This document shows positions 1 through 8,131 of a stretch of DNA of 64,000 nucleotides, in pieces. Source of the stretch: Oceanospirillaceae bacterium. Lineage in GTDB: Bacteria > Pseudomonadota > Gammaproteobacteria > Pseudomonadales > Balneatricaceae. Location of the stretch: assembly GCA_013215375.1 (NCBI GenBank), contig JABSRB010000011.1:62001-126000 (forward strand). Direction: 5' to 3'. Below the pieces are notes generated by a model that was not told the DNA's origin, did no database searches, and saw nothing but the letters and a program-made list of their open reading frames with translations. Positions within the stretch are counted from its first letter, which is position 1. Each line of letters starts with the position of its first letter. The translations under genes were made by a program, and so were the position numbers.

Positions 1-207
1 TGAGGCGTTAAAATGTCAGTTTCAGACTTTTGAGTTCTAATCAATTATGAGGCTGATATCAGCTATTTCTTGCAACTAAGCATGAAGCGATTCTTTTTAA
101 CTTCAATTTCAATATAAATGAAACAGCACACCCTTCTATGCAAAAGCCGGTGCTTTTAACACCTAATTCGAAACCCGTAGCGCCTAGCTCATAGCTTTCG
201 ATTGCCT

Positions 208-310
208 TATTTTATCTTTTCCTCCGTGCTCTCTGTGGTAAATATTTTTTTAAGATTTTGCACCACAGAGGTCACAGAGGCGCTTCGCTACACGGAGAAA
301 AAAAGATAAA
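208..310. repeat. Imperfect inverted repeat of a 'CACAGAG' extragenic family; fills the gene-free left edge (1-379)
   Basis: No gene is visible in 1-379. Arms around 211-239 and 262-310 pair (CTCCGTG with CACGGAG, CTGTGGT with ACCACAG, TTATCTTTT with AAAAGATAA). The 25-mer at 273-297 is, on the other strand, a 23/25 match to 12169-12193, so the same family occurs twice in the window. A 13-mer AGCTCATAGCTTT is also duplicated at 186-198 and 337-349. It lies downstream of the minus-strand diflavin reductase gene. Function unknown. Confidence 0.6.
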
Positions 311-379
311 GAGCAGAGACTTATGTTCATCTTATTAGCTCATAGCTTTTAGCTCAAAACCCGTAACCCGTAACCGCCC

Positions 380-2137
380 CTAATACACATCCCGCTGATA
401 ACGATGTTCAGTCACTAATTTATCCATATAGTCATTAACGCCCTCTTCATCCAAGTCACCAAACTGTCCGATAACTTCGCGAATCGCCGTATCAACATCA
501 GCTGCCATGCGCGAGGCATCGCCACAAATATAGATGCTGGCACCACGCTCTAGCCAATTGAAAAAGGTTTCGCCCTGCTGACGAATTAGGGTTTGTACAT
601 AGACTTTTTTATCCGTATCGCGGGACCAAGCCAAGCTTAAATTATTCAGCACTCCGCTGGCTTGCCACGCGCCTAACTGCTCGCGATATAAATAATCGTG
701 GGCCTGGTGTTGATCGCCGTAAAACAGCCAGTTATCTCCGGCGGCTTCGCGTACTTCACGCTCTTCTAAAAAGGCTCTAAAAGGCGCGATACCTGTACCT
801 GGGCCAATCATAATAAGCGGTGTTTCATCGTTACTAGGTAGATGAAAGTGCGCCGATTTTTGCACATAAACGCCGATATTTGAACCTAGCGCTAAGCGCT
901 CACCCAACCAAGTAGATGCCACGCCTTTGCGTTTTTTATCCAGTAAATCATAATGCACTTCACCCACCGTTAAGTGCACTTCTCCTGGGTGTGCTGCAAT
1001 ACTCGAGGCTATTGAATACAACCTTGGCTGCAGCGGCCTGAGACCATCGACAAAGGTCTGCGCATCTAGTTCGGGCTTGATTTCATTTAATACATCAAAT
1101 ACTTGATAGTTTTCAGCCCCTGCCACTATGCCCCAAGTTTCCAGCGCTTTGGCGTTGACGGTCATGATGTCTAGTTCAGTGGTCAAAAGTACTCGCAAGG
1201 TAGCGCTACCCTTTTTTTGTGCCACTAACTCACGTCCACTAAAACCACCAGCAGCGAGTATTTCACTGACCTGCTCAGGGCAATTGATCGGCCATACTCC
1301 CAACGCATCTCCCACATCGTAGTGCATGTCTTCACCACCACCAGCGAGGGATATTTCAACGTGGTTGACCACTTTGGCCGAACCATCACTACTGAGTTTT
1401 TCAGTGTGAATCAAATTGGCTATAAAAGGATGATTTTTGCTATAAACCGGCGCTGACTCCTCTTCACCACCAGTAACCGCTGTGCCAGCAGCGCCCGCCG
1501 CTGAGGAAAATGCCTCTGCTGCAAACACCGCATTTTTCCATTGCTCATAATCATCCTCAAAGGCGACATCGCACAGCAAGCATTCACTGACTGGGGTGGC
1601 ACCTAATTGACTCAGGCGCTCATGAATATCTTCGGCGCATTTATTGAAAAATTGATAGCTGGAATCTCCGAGACCGCAGACACTAAAATTAAGGGATGCC
1701 GGTAATGAGGGTGCGTCTTCTGCGAGAATGCTGTGATAGAATTTTTTAGCATTGTCTGGCGGTTCGCCCTCGCCAAAGGTAGAGCAAATAATTAATACAT
1801 GTTGTCGTTGCGCCATGTCAGCAACTGTAGTGTTGTCCAACTCTTCAATGACGGCATCAAAGCCTTGTGTCGCTGCGTATTTTTTTAAATTTTTCGCTAG
1901 TACTTCACAGTTGCCCGATTGTGAACCGTACAGTATGGCCAACGCGGTCCCTGGAACATCTGCTGCTGATCCTGCATTAACGGCGGCGGCAATGGTACTA
2001 ATGCCGGTCAACAGGCCATTTAACCACTGGCGTTGCTCTGCATCAAAGGGGGCATTTTCGGGCATTTCAATCACAGTGTTATTGTTTGCTTGCTCTTCAA
2101 TTGCACTAGAGAGTGTCGTTAAGATAGAGTTGGTCAT
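380..2137 (-). CDS. CysJ-like NADPH diflavin reductase (sulfite reductase flavoprotein alpha type)
   Basis: 585 residues, close to E. coli CysJ (599). Domains in order: an N-terminal region of about 65 residues; flavodoxin-like FMN domain (LYGSQSGN near 70, then FGEGEPPDNA); FAD domain (RLYSIASS, then GVASTWL); NADPH domain (GPGTGIAPFRAFLEER, YICGDASRMA); and the C-terminal RYQRDVY typical of CysJ. It passes electrons NADPH-FAD-FMN to a partner. It starts 4 bp after the stop of the siroheme reductase gene upstream, so the two form one operon and probably one enzyme. Whether the pair reduces sulfite or nitrite depends on that partner, which looks more NirA-like than CysI-like. A paralogue with the same C-terminus lies at 40956-42869. 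Confidence 0.93.
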   Translation of the reverse strand: MTNSILTTLSSAIEEQANNNTVIEMPENAPFDAEQRQWLNGLLTGISTIAAAVNAGSAADVPGTALAILYGSQSGNCEVLAKNLKKYAATQGFDAVIEELDNTTVADMAQRQHVLIICSTFGEGEPPDNAKKFYHSILAEDAPSLPASLNFSVCGLGDSSYQFFNKCAEDIHERLSQLGATPVSECLLCDVAFEDDYEQWKNAVFAAEAFSSAAGAAGTAVTGGEEESAPVYSKNHPFIANLIHTEKLSSDGSAKVVNHVEISLAGGGEDMHYDVGDALGVWPINCPEQVSEILAAGGFSGRELVAQKKGSATLRVLLTTELDIMTVNAKALETWGIVAGAENYQVFDVLNEIKPELDAQTFVDGLRPLQPRLYSIASSIAAHPGEVHLTVGEVHYDLLDKKRKGVASTWLGERLALGSNIGVYVQKSAHFHLPSNDETPLIMIGPGTGIAPFRAFLEEREVREAAGDNWLFYGDQHQAHDYLYREQLGAWQASGVLNNLSLAWSRDTDKKVYVQTLIRQQGETFFNWLERGASIYICGDASRMAADVDTAIREVIGQFGDLDEEGVNDYMDKLVTEHRYQRDVY

Positions 2138-2141
2138 TGGG

Positions 2142-3914
2142 CTACCCGGCTAAAAGAATGGTTTGTAATTGGCCTTCATCGTGTCTCTTGGTGAAGGCTA
2201 GAAAAGTTTCATCGCTCTGGCGTGTCTTGAGATAATTGCCAATAATAGTTTCAGATAATGTGCAAACATCACGCGCGGCAATGGGGCCACACAATGGGCG
2301 CGCCAGCGCTTGATCGGCATCGGTGCCACCGCCGACAAAGAAGTTATAACCCTCGCTACCATCCTCTGCGGTGGTACCAATCAAGCCTATGTCGCCGATA
2401 TAATGTTGTGCACAGGAGTTTGAGCAACCGGTGAGATGAATATTAATTGGCTGATCCAGCTCAAAGCGCGCCTCTAAATGATCAATAAGGGCCTCACCAT
2501 CTTGTTTGGTATAGGCATTAGCCAGCTTGCAACCCCAGCGACCGGTGCAGGCAATGGCGCCTGCTGAAAATGCCGTGGCATCCACACTCAACCCCAGCGC
2601 CTCTATCTCTGTTAGTGCCGCTGCTACATTTGCATCGCTAATACCGGGAATTAATAAATTCTGCCAGACAGTCAAACGTATATCGTTGCAGCCATATTTT
2701 TGTGCGATAGCGCCAAGGCCGCGCATATGCGCTGGGCTCAAAAAACCTAACTTTAAGGCCACACCGATGTAATTCAATCCCTGCTGCGCTTGTGGGTGCA
2801 CGCCCACATGTCCCTGGCGATTAATTTTTGCCCGCGGTGCATCAAAGCGCTGCTGCAGCGGTATCAATTTAACCCCGTGTCCAAATTGGTCTAGCTCGTC
2901 TTGAATACGGGCGCAAACCCAAGCAAAACCGTGCTCATCCAATACATACTTAAAACGAGATTTTTTGCGATTGGTGCGATCACCGTATTTTAAAAACACC
3001 CGTAAAATCGCCTCCGATATCTCAGGAGTATCTTCAGGCTTGCAAATAATACCAGTGTCGCGGGCAAAATCTTCGTGCCCAGTAATGCCCCCCAGTAATA
3101 ATCGGCAGTAGATACCTGGCTCAACAGCCGCGTCATTGGCTAATACTGTCACTGCGACAAAACCCACATCATTGGTATCAGAGACACAGGAGATGGAGCC
3201 GGCATTATCAAAACAGAAATTGAACTTACGTGGCAATCCATGTAAATCGCGGGTATTTAAAATACGGTGACTAAGATCCAGACCATAGCGGTGTAAATCG
3301 GTTACTTCTAAGGGATCAAAACCCGCGGTTGGTGAGGCGGTGATGTTACGCGCACTGTCCGCGCCAGTGCCTTTACAAGAGAGACCTATGTCATAGAGCC
3401 CGGCAAACAAATCCATCACTCTATCGGGCATGATTTCTCTAAATTGCAGATTGCCCCTGGTTGTCACATGCGCATACCCACCGGCAACATCTTCCGCCAT
3501 ATTGCCTAAACCGATTAACTGGTCACCGCGAAGTTTACAGGAGGGAATTCGCAGTCGACACATGTAACCTTCACTATTGGGCTCTACATTAAAGATGCCG
3601 TAGTGGCGAAACATAAACTGGGTAATGCCCTCGGCAATTTTATTAGCGCTATTGTGCTCAACTATTTGCTCCCAGATATCTAATACATGGGTTTCGTATT
3701 TAGCTTTTTCTTCCTTGCAGAGATCTTCTATCTCTGTGCCCCAAAAAGTTTCAGGCCCTGCGGGTTCAGCAGATCCTTGCTTATCCCCCAAGAGCAGATG
3801 CAGATTAAGTTTAGTCAGCATGTCTGCCAAGTACTGTTTTTGTTCAGCACTAAAGCCGTTATTTTTAGAACTAGCAATGACAATAGGCTCTGCCGGTTGC
3901 GATACTGATGACAA
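2142..3914 (-). CDS. Siroheme/4Fe-4S nitrite or sulfite reductase, NirA/CysI family
   Basis: About 590 residues from a TTG at 3914 preceded by AGGGG at good spacing. A GTG at 4049 would add 45 residues without similarity to the family, so the TTG is preferred. Ligands of the coupled siroheme-4Fe-4S centre are Cys456-x5-Cys462 (CTGRWGC) and Cys497-x3-Cys501 (GCSNSC). Duplicated ferredoxin-like and siroheme halves are present (GDRTNRKKSRFKY; LTVWQNLLIPGI; INIHLTG; YIGDIGLIG). These motifs, and the C-terminal FLAFTKRH, resemble assimilatory ferredoxin-nitrite reductase (NirA) more than E. coli CysI. The next gene, however, is a CysJ-like NADPH reductase, the usual CysI partner. Six-electron reduction is sure; the substrate is not. 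Confidence 0.88.
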   Translation of the reverse strand: MSSVSQPAEPIVIASSKNNGFSAEQKQYLADMLTKLNLHLLLGDKQGSAEPAGPETFWGTEIEDLCKEEKAKYETHVLDIWEQIVEHNSANKIAEGITQFMFRHYGIFNVEPNSEGYMCRLRIPSCKLRGDQLIGLGNMAEDVAGGYAHVTTRGNLQFREIMPDRVMDLFAGLYDIGLSCKGTGADSARNITASPTAGFDPLEVTDLHRYGLDLSHRILNTRDLHGLPRKFNFCFDNAGSISCVSDTNDVGFVAVTVLANDAAVEPGIYCRLLLGGITGHEDFARDTGIICKPEDTPEISEAILRVFLKYGDRTNRKKSRFKYVLDEHGFAWVCARIQDELDQFGHGVKLIPLQQRFDAPRAKINRQGHVGVHPQAQQGLNYIGVALKLGFLSPAHMRGLGAIAQKYGCNDIRLTVWQNLLIPGISDANVAAALTEIEALGLSVDATAFSAGAIACTGRWGCKLANAYTKQDGEALIDHLEARFELDQPINIHLTGCSNSCAQHYIGDIGLIGTTAEDGSEGYNFFVGGGTDADQALARPLCGPIAARDVCTLSETIIGNYLKTRQSDETFLAFTKRHDEGQLQTILLAG

Positions 3915-4025
3915 CGTTTTATCCCCTGAATATTTTTTAATAAAGCGATTTATTAAAATCGAAAAATGACAATTATTAGCTCTTATGCAAAAAGCTTGCC
4001 GGATTGCCAAATGACACAAAAATAG

Positions 4026-4044
4026 GAGAATGATTATCACCCCG
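4026..4044. promoter_or_regulatory. Partial Fur-like box upstream of the siroheme reductase operon
   Basis: On the minus strand GATAATCATTCTC matches 12 of the last 13 positions of the E. coli Fur consensus; the first six bases match poorly (13/19 overall by eye). It lies about 110 bp upstream of the TTG start at 3914. Siroheme/Fe-S enzymes are iron-costly, so Fur control is plausible but not shown. Confidence 0.35.
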
Positions 4045-4165
4045 TTCACTAGCTGTGCATTAAACGACCTAGTTTGGTGCCCTTTTATAGCGAAAGCCTT
4101 TTTTTAGCGCATAATGAAAAATTCCGTAGCGAGATCAGCTCTCTCGCAACGACAGATGACCAAGC

Positions 4166-4182
4166 TTACATATTTGTAAACT
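4166..4182. promoter_or_regulatory. TTACA-N4-TGTAAACT inverted repeat, candidate response-regulator operator
   Basis: TTACA-TATT-TGTAAACT lies 62 bp before the flavocytochrome start. The same site, with the same 4-bp gap and the same trailing AACT, recurs at 7600-7616 at the other end of the module. TTAGTGACAGC follows here and TTAGTGTCAGC there. The OmpR-family regulator encoded between them is the natural candidate binder. Confidence 0.6.
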
Positions 4183-4244
4183 CGCTGGCAGATTAGTGAC
4201 AGCGACCTCTTTTAAACTAATTTCAAATAAAAGAGGACAACAAA

Positions 4245-5618
4245 ATGAGAACCCTTTATATAGCCGCCGCCCTATTTATCAGCGCCCATTTAGCTTTGAC
4301 ATTCAGCAGTGTGAGTGCCAGTGAAATATTAAGTGCCAGCACGGGTATTATCGCCTTTAACTGTATGGCTTTAAGCTTGATCTTAGCGGCCAGATGGCGT
4401 TGGTTAGATGCCCTTTTAGGTGGCCCAGATAAAAGTTACCAATGGCACAGATGGTTGGGTTACGGTGCTGTCATTGGCAGTCTCGGTCACTGGGTTAGCG
4501 CCGACGATGCGCTACCGTCCATCGTCCCCGCGCTGGGCGATGCTGCGGGAGACAGTGGCGAATTCGCAGTGCTGTCGCTACTGTTACTTGGATTAATCTC
4601 AGCCTTAAAAATCATTCCCTATCACTGGTGGAAAAAAAGTCATTTATTAATGGGGCCGCTGTTTTTAGTATTGGTATTTCACAGCTTTTTTTCACAATCG
4701 CCGATCCCCATGGATAGCTTTTTATGGTGGAATCAACTCAACCTCGCCGTGCTGGGGGTAATCGCTTGGATGTTCACCTTAGTCAATCTAACCAGACCCA
4801 CCAAATTGCACATCAAACATATACATCACTTACCTGGCGCTATCGATATTCGCCTGCAAAAGCCCGCGGGGCTTAAGTTCAAAGCCGGTCAGTTTGCCAG
4901 TATCAGTGTCGATAACAGCGCTTTAAGCGAAGCGCACCCCTTCACCATAGCCAGCTCCCCCGATAGCGACGAACTACGTTTGGTTATTAATACTGCTGGT
5001 GATTACACGCGCCGCTTAGCTGCTGAGCTTACTCTTATGCATAAAATCAACTGTCACAGTATCAGCGGCAGCTTTGTGATCCCCACTGCAGTAAATCGTA
5101 AACGCCAGATATGGGTGGCAGCAGGCGTTGGAATCACCCCTTTTTTGGCTGCACTGGAGAGCCTCCAGAGTGATAATGGTGCGATGATAGAGTTAATTTA
5201 CGCACCGAGTGAAGCGCTTGGCAGCCAAATGGTTGAGCAACTGCAACAATATGCTAAAGAGCTGCCGCAATTTTCACTGCAGCTATTACCTAAACAGCAG
5301 CGTTTACAAGCTCAACATTTCAACGCACTGACTGAAGATTGGCAAACTGCGCAGCTATTGTTATGCGGTGGCGATAACCTCAAACAAAGTGCCCGTAAAC
5401 TCTACTTACAAGGTGGTGGCAAGGCGGCGATTAAAGATGAGAGTTTCGACTTTCGCAACGCTATCGCACTTGCGGTACTGATCAGTTATGCTGCTGCCAA
5501 GTTACCGGTAATTTATAAAATATTAAGCCCAATAGTAAAAAAGTTGTTAGCGATTAAACTGCCTCCTAAAGGCTCTATAGAATGGATCAAAAATGCGAAT
5601 TTTGTTACTCGAAGATGA
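4245..5618 (+). CDS. Ferric-reductase-like transmembrane flavocytochrome (FAD/NAD-binding)
   Basis: 457 residues. The N-terminal 190 residues are about six membrane segments with histidines placed as in ferric-reductase-like b-type cytochromes (WHRWLGYG, LGHW, HLLMGP, VFHSFF). After that come an FAD domain (HPFTIASSP near 235) and a nucleotide domain (VAAGVGITPF near 285). It should move electrons from cytoplasmic NAD(P)H through FAD and heme across the inner membrane to an external acceptor, possibly a metal ion. The RBS is AGAGGA. Its 3' end overlaps the response regulator start by 26 bp, so it is co-transcribed with the two-component system, which probably controls it. The true acceptor is unknown. 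Confidence 0.85.
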   Translation: MRTLYIAAALFISAHLALTFSSVSASEILSASTGIIAFNCMALSLILAARWRWLDALLGGPDKSYQWHRWLGYGAVIGSLGHWVSADDALPSIVPALGDAAGDSGEFAVLSLLLLGLISALKIIPYHWWKKSHLLMGPLFLVLVFHSFFSQSPIPMDSFLWWNQLNLAVLGVIAWMFTLVNLTRPTKLHIKHIHHLPGAIDIRLQKPAGLKFKAGQFASISVDNSALSEAHPFTIASSPDSDELRLVINTAGDYTRRLAAELTLMHKINCHSISGSFVIPTAVNRKRQIWVAAGVGITPFLAALESLQSDNGAMIELIYAPSEALGSQMVEQLQQYAKELPQFSLQLLPKQQRLQAQHFNALTEDWQTAQLLLCGGDNLKQSARKLYLQGGGKAAIKDESFDFRNAIALAVLISYAAAKLPVIYKILSPIVKKLLAIKLPPKGSIEWIKNANFVTRR

Positions 5619-6276
5619 TACCGAACTGGGTTCTTGGATCCAAAATGGCTTAAACAGTGCCGGCCATGTGGTAGATCTGCTGGTAGATGGCCGCCACGCG
5701 TTGGCCGCAGCCACGACCACTGACTACGAGTTAGTGCTGCTCGACAGAATGACCCCAGGCCTGGATGGCCTGAGTGTATTAAAGGCGATGCGCGCGGCCA
5801 AAAACACTGTGCCGGTATTGTTTCTCTCTGCCCTGAGCGAGGTCGATGATAGAGTGGCAGGGCTTGAGGCGGGTGCCGATGACTACCTGAGTAAACCTTT
5901 TGCCTTTTCCGAGTTATTGGCCCGCGTAAATGCCCTGGGGCGTCGCCATAACAGCAGTCACAGTGAAAGCAGTTCAGTACTAAAATTCGCCGATTTAGAG
6001 TTGGACTTAATGAGCCGCCAGTGTCATCGCGCAGGGCAAAAAATTGCGCTTAATACCAAGGAATATTTACTCTTAGAGATATTTTTAAAACACCCTAGTC
6101 GCATCCAAACCAAAACGATGCTGTTGGAAAAAGTATGGGACTTGCGCTTTGATCCCACCACCAGCGTGGTAGAAACCCACATCAGTAGATTGCGCAATAA
6201 AATAGATAAACCCTTCGCCATTAAATTACTCAAAACTGTTCGCGGAGCCGGTTATGTTCTTGAACAACCCTCTTAA
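5593..6276 (+). CDS. OmpR/PhoB-family response regulator
   Basis: 227 residues. The receiver domain spans 1-115, with acidic pocket Glu7-Asp8-Asp9, phospho-acceptor Asp51 (LVLLDRM) and conserved Lys in LSKPF. The winged-helix DNA-binding domain spans about 130-225 (LNTKEYLLLEIFLKH; VVETHISRLRNKID; VRGAGYVL). Overall it resembles the CusR/CopR/QseB group. The gene overlaps both neighbours and is therefore translationally coupled to the flavocytochrome and the kinase. The likely targets are the two TTACA-N4-TGTAA sites at 4166 and 7600. Confidence 0.95.
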   Translation: MRILLLEDDTELGSWIQNGLNSAGHVVDLLVDGRHALAAATTTDYELVLLDRMTPGLDGLSVLKAMRAAKNTVPVLFLSALSEVDDRVAGLEAGADDYLSKPFAFSELLARVNALGRRHNSSHSESSSVLKFADLELDLMSRQCHRAGQKIALNTKEYLLLEIFLKHPSRIQTKTMLLEKVWDLRFDPTTSVVETHISRLRNKIDKPFAIKLLKTVRGAGYVLEQPS

Positions 6277-7597
6277 GTTTTTAATGGCGCTGCCTAAAAT
6301 GAGCGCCATCCGTCAAGCCGTGATACTGACCGGATTATTTTTGCTGATTCTGTTAATAGCGGGGCTCACCAGTGCTTGGCTACTGAGCCAAAACATCACC
6401 GACAACGTCGATAATGAGCTGCGCACCAGACACCAATTACTGAGCAAGCAATTAGCCAACAGCCAAGATTTTAAAAATTTACTGCCCATTAGCCCCTTGT
6501 TATTTGCCAGTTTACAAACCCCTAACGGACAAATATTCGGCCCGAGAAAAGCGCAGTTATTTCGCATTAAAGGCTTCAAAAATATCGAGATAGAGATCGG
6601 CGATGATGATGATAACTGGCGAGTTTACAGTGCAGCCACCGCCAGTGGAAAACTGGTTATGGCCATTAATATGGAATCTCGCTACAAAGTACTTAGGCAT
6701 GTCGGCAGACTGTTTTTTTGGATGGGAGCACTCACTACGCTGATTACTTTAGTAGTCGCTATTAGTATGGGATTGCGTACCCAACGGCGCTTAAACCATA
6801 TTCACAACACCTTGGAAGAGATCGCCGCTGGCAATTTAAGCGCCCGTATTAACGCCAAAATTAATGACGATGATTTAGGCGCAGTGGCGCAACGCATCGA
6901 TGCCGCCACCGTGCAATTAGAAACATTAATGCGCCAAAGCAAAGAGCTCAGTGCCAATATCGCTCACGATTTGAAAACGCCACTGGCCAGGATGCGCGCA
7001 AAATTAGAAGTCGCTCTGAGCCTAGATGATGCCGAACTAGTCAATCAAAATATCGAGCAGGCGCTGGATCAAAGCGACCAAATGATAGCCACTTTTGAAG
7101 CTATTTTACGTATCGCGCACTTAAGCTCCGGTCAGTACCGCCAGCGCTTTTCCACCCTCTCACTGGATAAATTAGTCAGAGAAACTGCTGAGATTTATCA
7201 GCCGGTCATTGAAGACAGTCAACATCTATTTGTCTTAAAAATTGCTACTCAAGTGCAAATACAAGGCGATAGAGAGTTGATTATCCAGCTGTTGGCCAAT
7301 TTATTAGAAAACGCGATGCGTCACACTCCCATCGGTTCTACCATCACCCTTAGCTGTCTCGATAATCAACTGAGCGTGAGCGATAATGGCCCGGGGATAG
7401 CGGCAGACAAACGCGCTAAAGTGCTGGAGCCTATGTATCGCTTAGAGCATAGTCGAAGCACTGCAGGTAATGGTTTAGGCCTCTCCCTAGTAGAGACAAT
7501 CAGCCAGCTGCATCATGCCCAATTACGCTTGAGTGCAACCAGCACAGATACAGAAAATCCAGGCCTTATGGTTAATATTTGCTTTGATAATCACTAA
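6254..7597 (+). CDS. Sensor histidine kinase, partner of the upstream response regulator
   Basis: 447 residues. One membrane segment lies near 23-45, a short periplasmic region of about 100 residues follows, and a second segment lies near 150-172. After that come HAMP (RINAKINDDDLG), HisKA with phospho-acceptor His238 (IAHDLKTPLARM) and HATPase_c (N-box LLENAMRHT, G1 DNGPGI, G2 GNGLGLSLV). The start at ATG 6254 overlaps the regulator by 23 bp and has GGAG in front; ATG 6284 is an alternative. The small periplasmic domain suggests sensing of a small ligand or metal, but the signal cannot be read from sequence. Confidence 0.94.
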   Translation: MFLNNPLKFLMALPKMSAIRQAVILTGLFLLILLIAGLTSAWLLSQNITDNVDNELRTRHQLLSKQLANSQDFKNLLPISPLLFASLQTPNGQIFGPRKAQLFRIKGFKNIEIEIGDDDDNWRVYSAATASGKLVMAINMESRYKVLRHVGRLFFWMGALTTLITLVVAISMGLRTQRRLNHIHNTLEEIAAGNLSARINAKINDDDLGAVAQRIDAATVQLETLMRQSKELSANIAHDLKTPLARMRAKLEVALSLDDAELVNQNIEQALDQSDQMIATFEAILRIAHLSSGQYRQRFSTLSLDKLVRETAEIYQPVIEDSQHLFVLKIATQVQIQGDRELIIQLLANLLENAMRHTPIGSTITLSCLDNQLSVSDNGPGIAADKRAKVLEPMYRLEHSRSTAGNGLGLSLVETISQLHHAQLRLSATSTDTENPGLMVNICFDNH

Positions 7598-7599
7598 CC

Positions 7600-7616
7600 T
7601 TACAAAATTGTAAACT
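7600..7616. promoter_or_regulatory. Second copy of the TTACA-N4-TGTAAACT operator
   Basis: TTACA-AAAT-TGTAAACT starts 2 bp after the kinase stop and about 85 bp before the small membrane protein gene. It matches the site at 4166-4182 except in the 4-bp spacer. Confidence 0.6.
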
Positions 7617-7701
7617 TAGTGTCAGCCACAGCGCAGCTAACGGCTAGATAATAGCTACATCAAACACAGAGCTAATAAAGAATTAATTAAGGAGCTACAC
7701 C

Positions 7702-7896
7702 ATGAAAAAATTACAAATGTTACTCAGTTACGCCGTCGCTATTATTATCACCGGATTACTTATTGCCGCTTTTGCCACGATAGGTTTTGTAGCAATAGGT
7801 ATTGTCATCAGCTTATTCATTGCAGCGGCGATCTACCGCACTTGGAAGGGTTATAAGTTTCAACGCGATTTTGATCCCGTAGTGCGTACTTATTAA
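7702..7896 (+). CDS. Small two-helix membrane protein
   Basis: 64 residues, with a strong RBS (AAGGAGC) 8 bp before ATG. There are two hydrophobic helices (about 8-28 and 30-46), then a basic-aromatic tail (RTWKGYKFQRDFD). No family recognised. A copy of the candidate operator upstream suggests it belongs to the same regulon as the flavocytochrome and may be an accessory or stress protein of that system; this is inference. Confidence 0.7.
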   Translation: MKKLQMLLSYAVAIIITGLLIAAFATIGFVAIGIVISLFIAAAIYRTWKGYKFQRDFDPVVRTY

Positions 7897-7925
7897 GTAC
7901 CATCCACTCAACAATTAGACCCCCT

Positions 7926-7959
7926 TAGTAGATGAGGACGACACTGCCCTCATCTACTA
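7926..7959. terminator. Stem-loop after the small membrane protein gene
   Basis: Perfect 12-bp arms TAGTAGATGAGG and CCTCATCTACTA with a 10-nt loop, 30 bp after the stop at 7896. There is no clear T-run, so it is either a weak terminator or an mRNA-stabilising hairpin. Confidence 0.5.
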
Positions 7960-8087
7960 TTCGTATTATGCTCAACTTAAAAGATTAATATAAACCTTCA
8001 ATTTATCTGCGCTTAATCCTCCCCTATTTTTTGTTAAGTTATTGATTGCAAAAGTTTTCAATTAATTTATCATCAGACTAATCAAAT

Positions 8088-8106
8088 AATAATGATTATT
8101 ATTATT
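8088..8106. promoter_or_regulatory. Fur-like box upstream of the CHASE-GGDEF-EAL gene
   Basis: AATAATGATTATTATTATT matches 15 of 19 positions of the Fur consensus, 25 bp before the TTG start. The next gene downstream encodes an Fe(III)-binding protein, which supports iron control. Confidence 0.6.
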
Positions 8107-8131
8107 AACCATTTTTTAGTAGGTCCTGGCA

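Noticed and set aside
3915-4049. N-terminal 45-residue extension of the siroheme reductase
   Set aside because: It runs through the promoter and Fur-like box, has no family likeness, and a TTG with good RBS lies at 3914.
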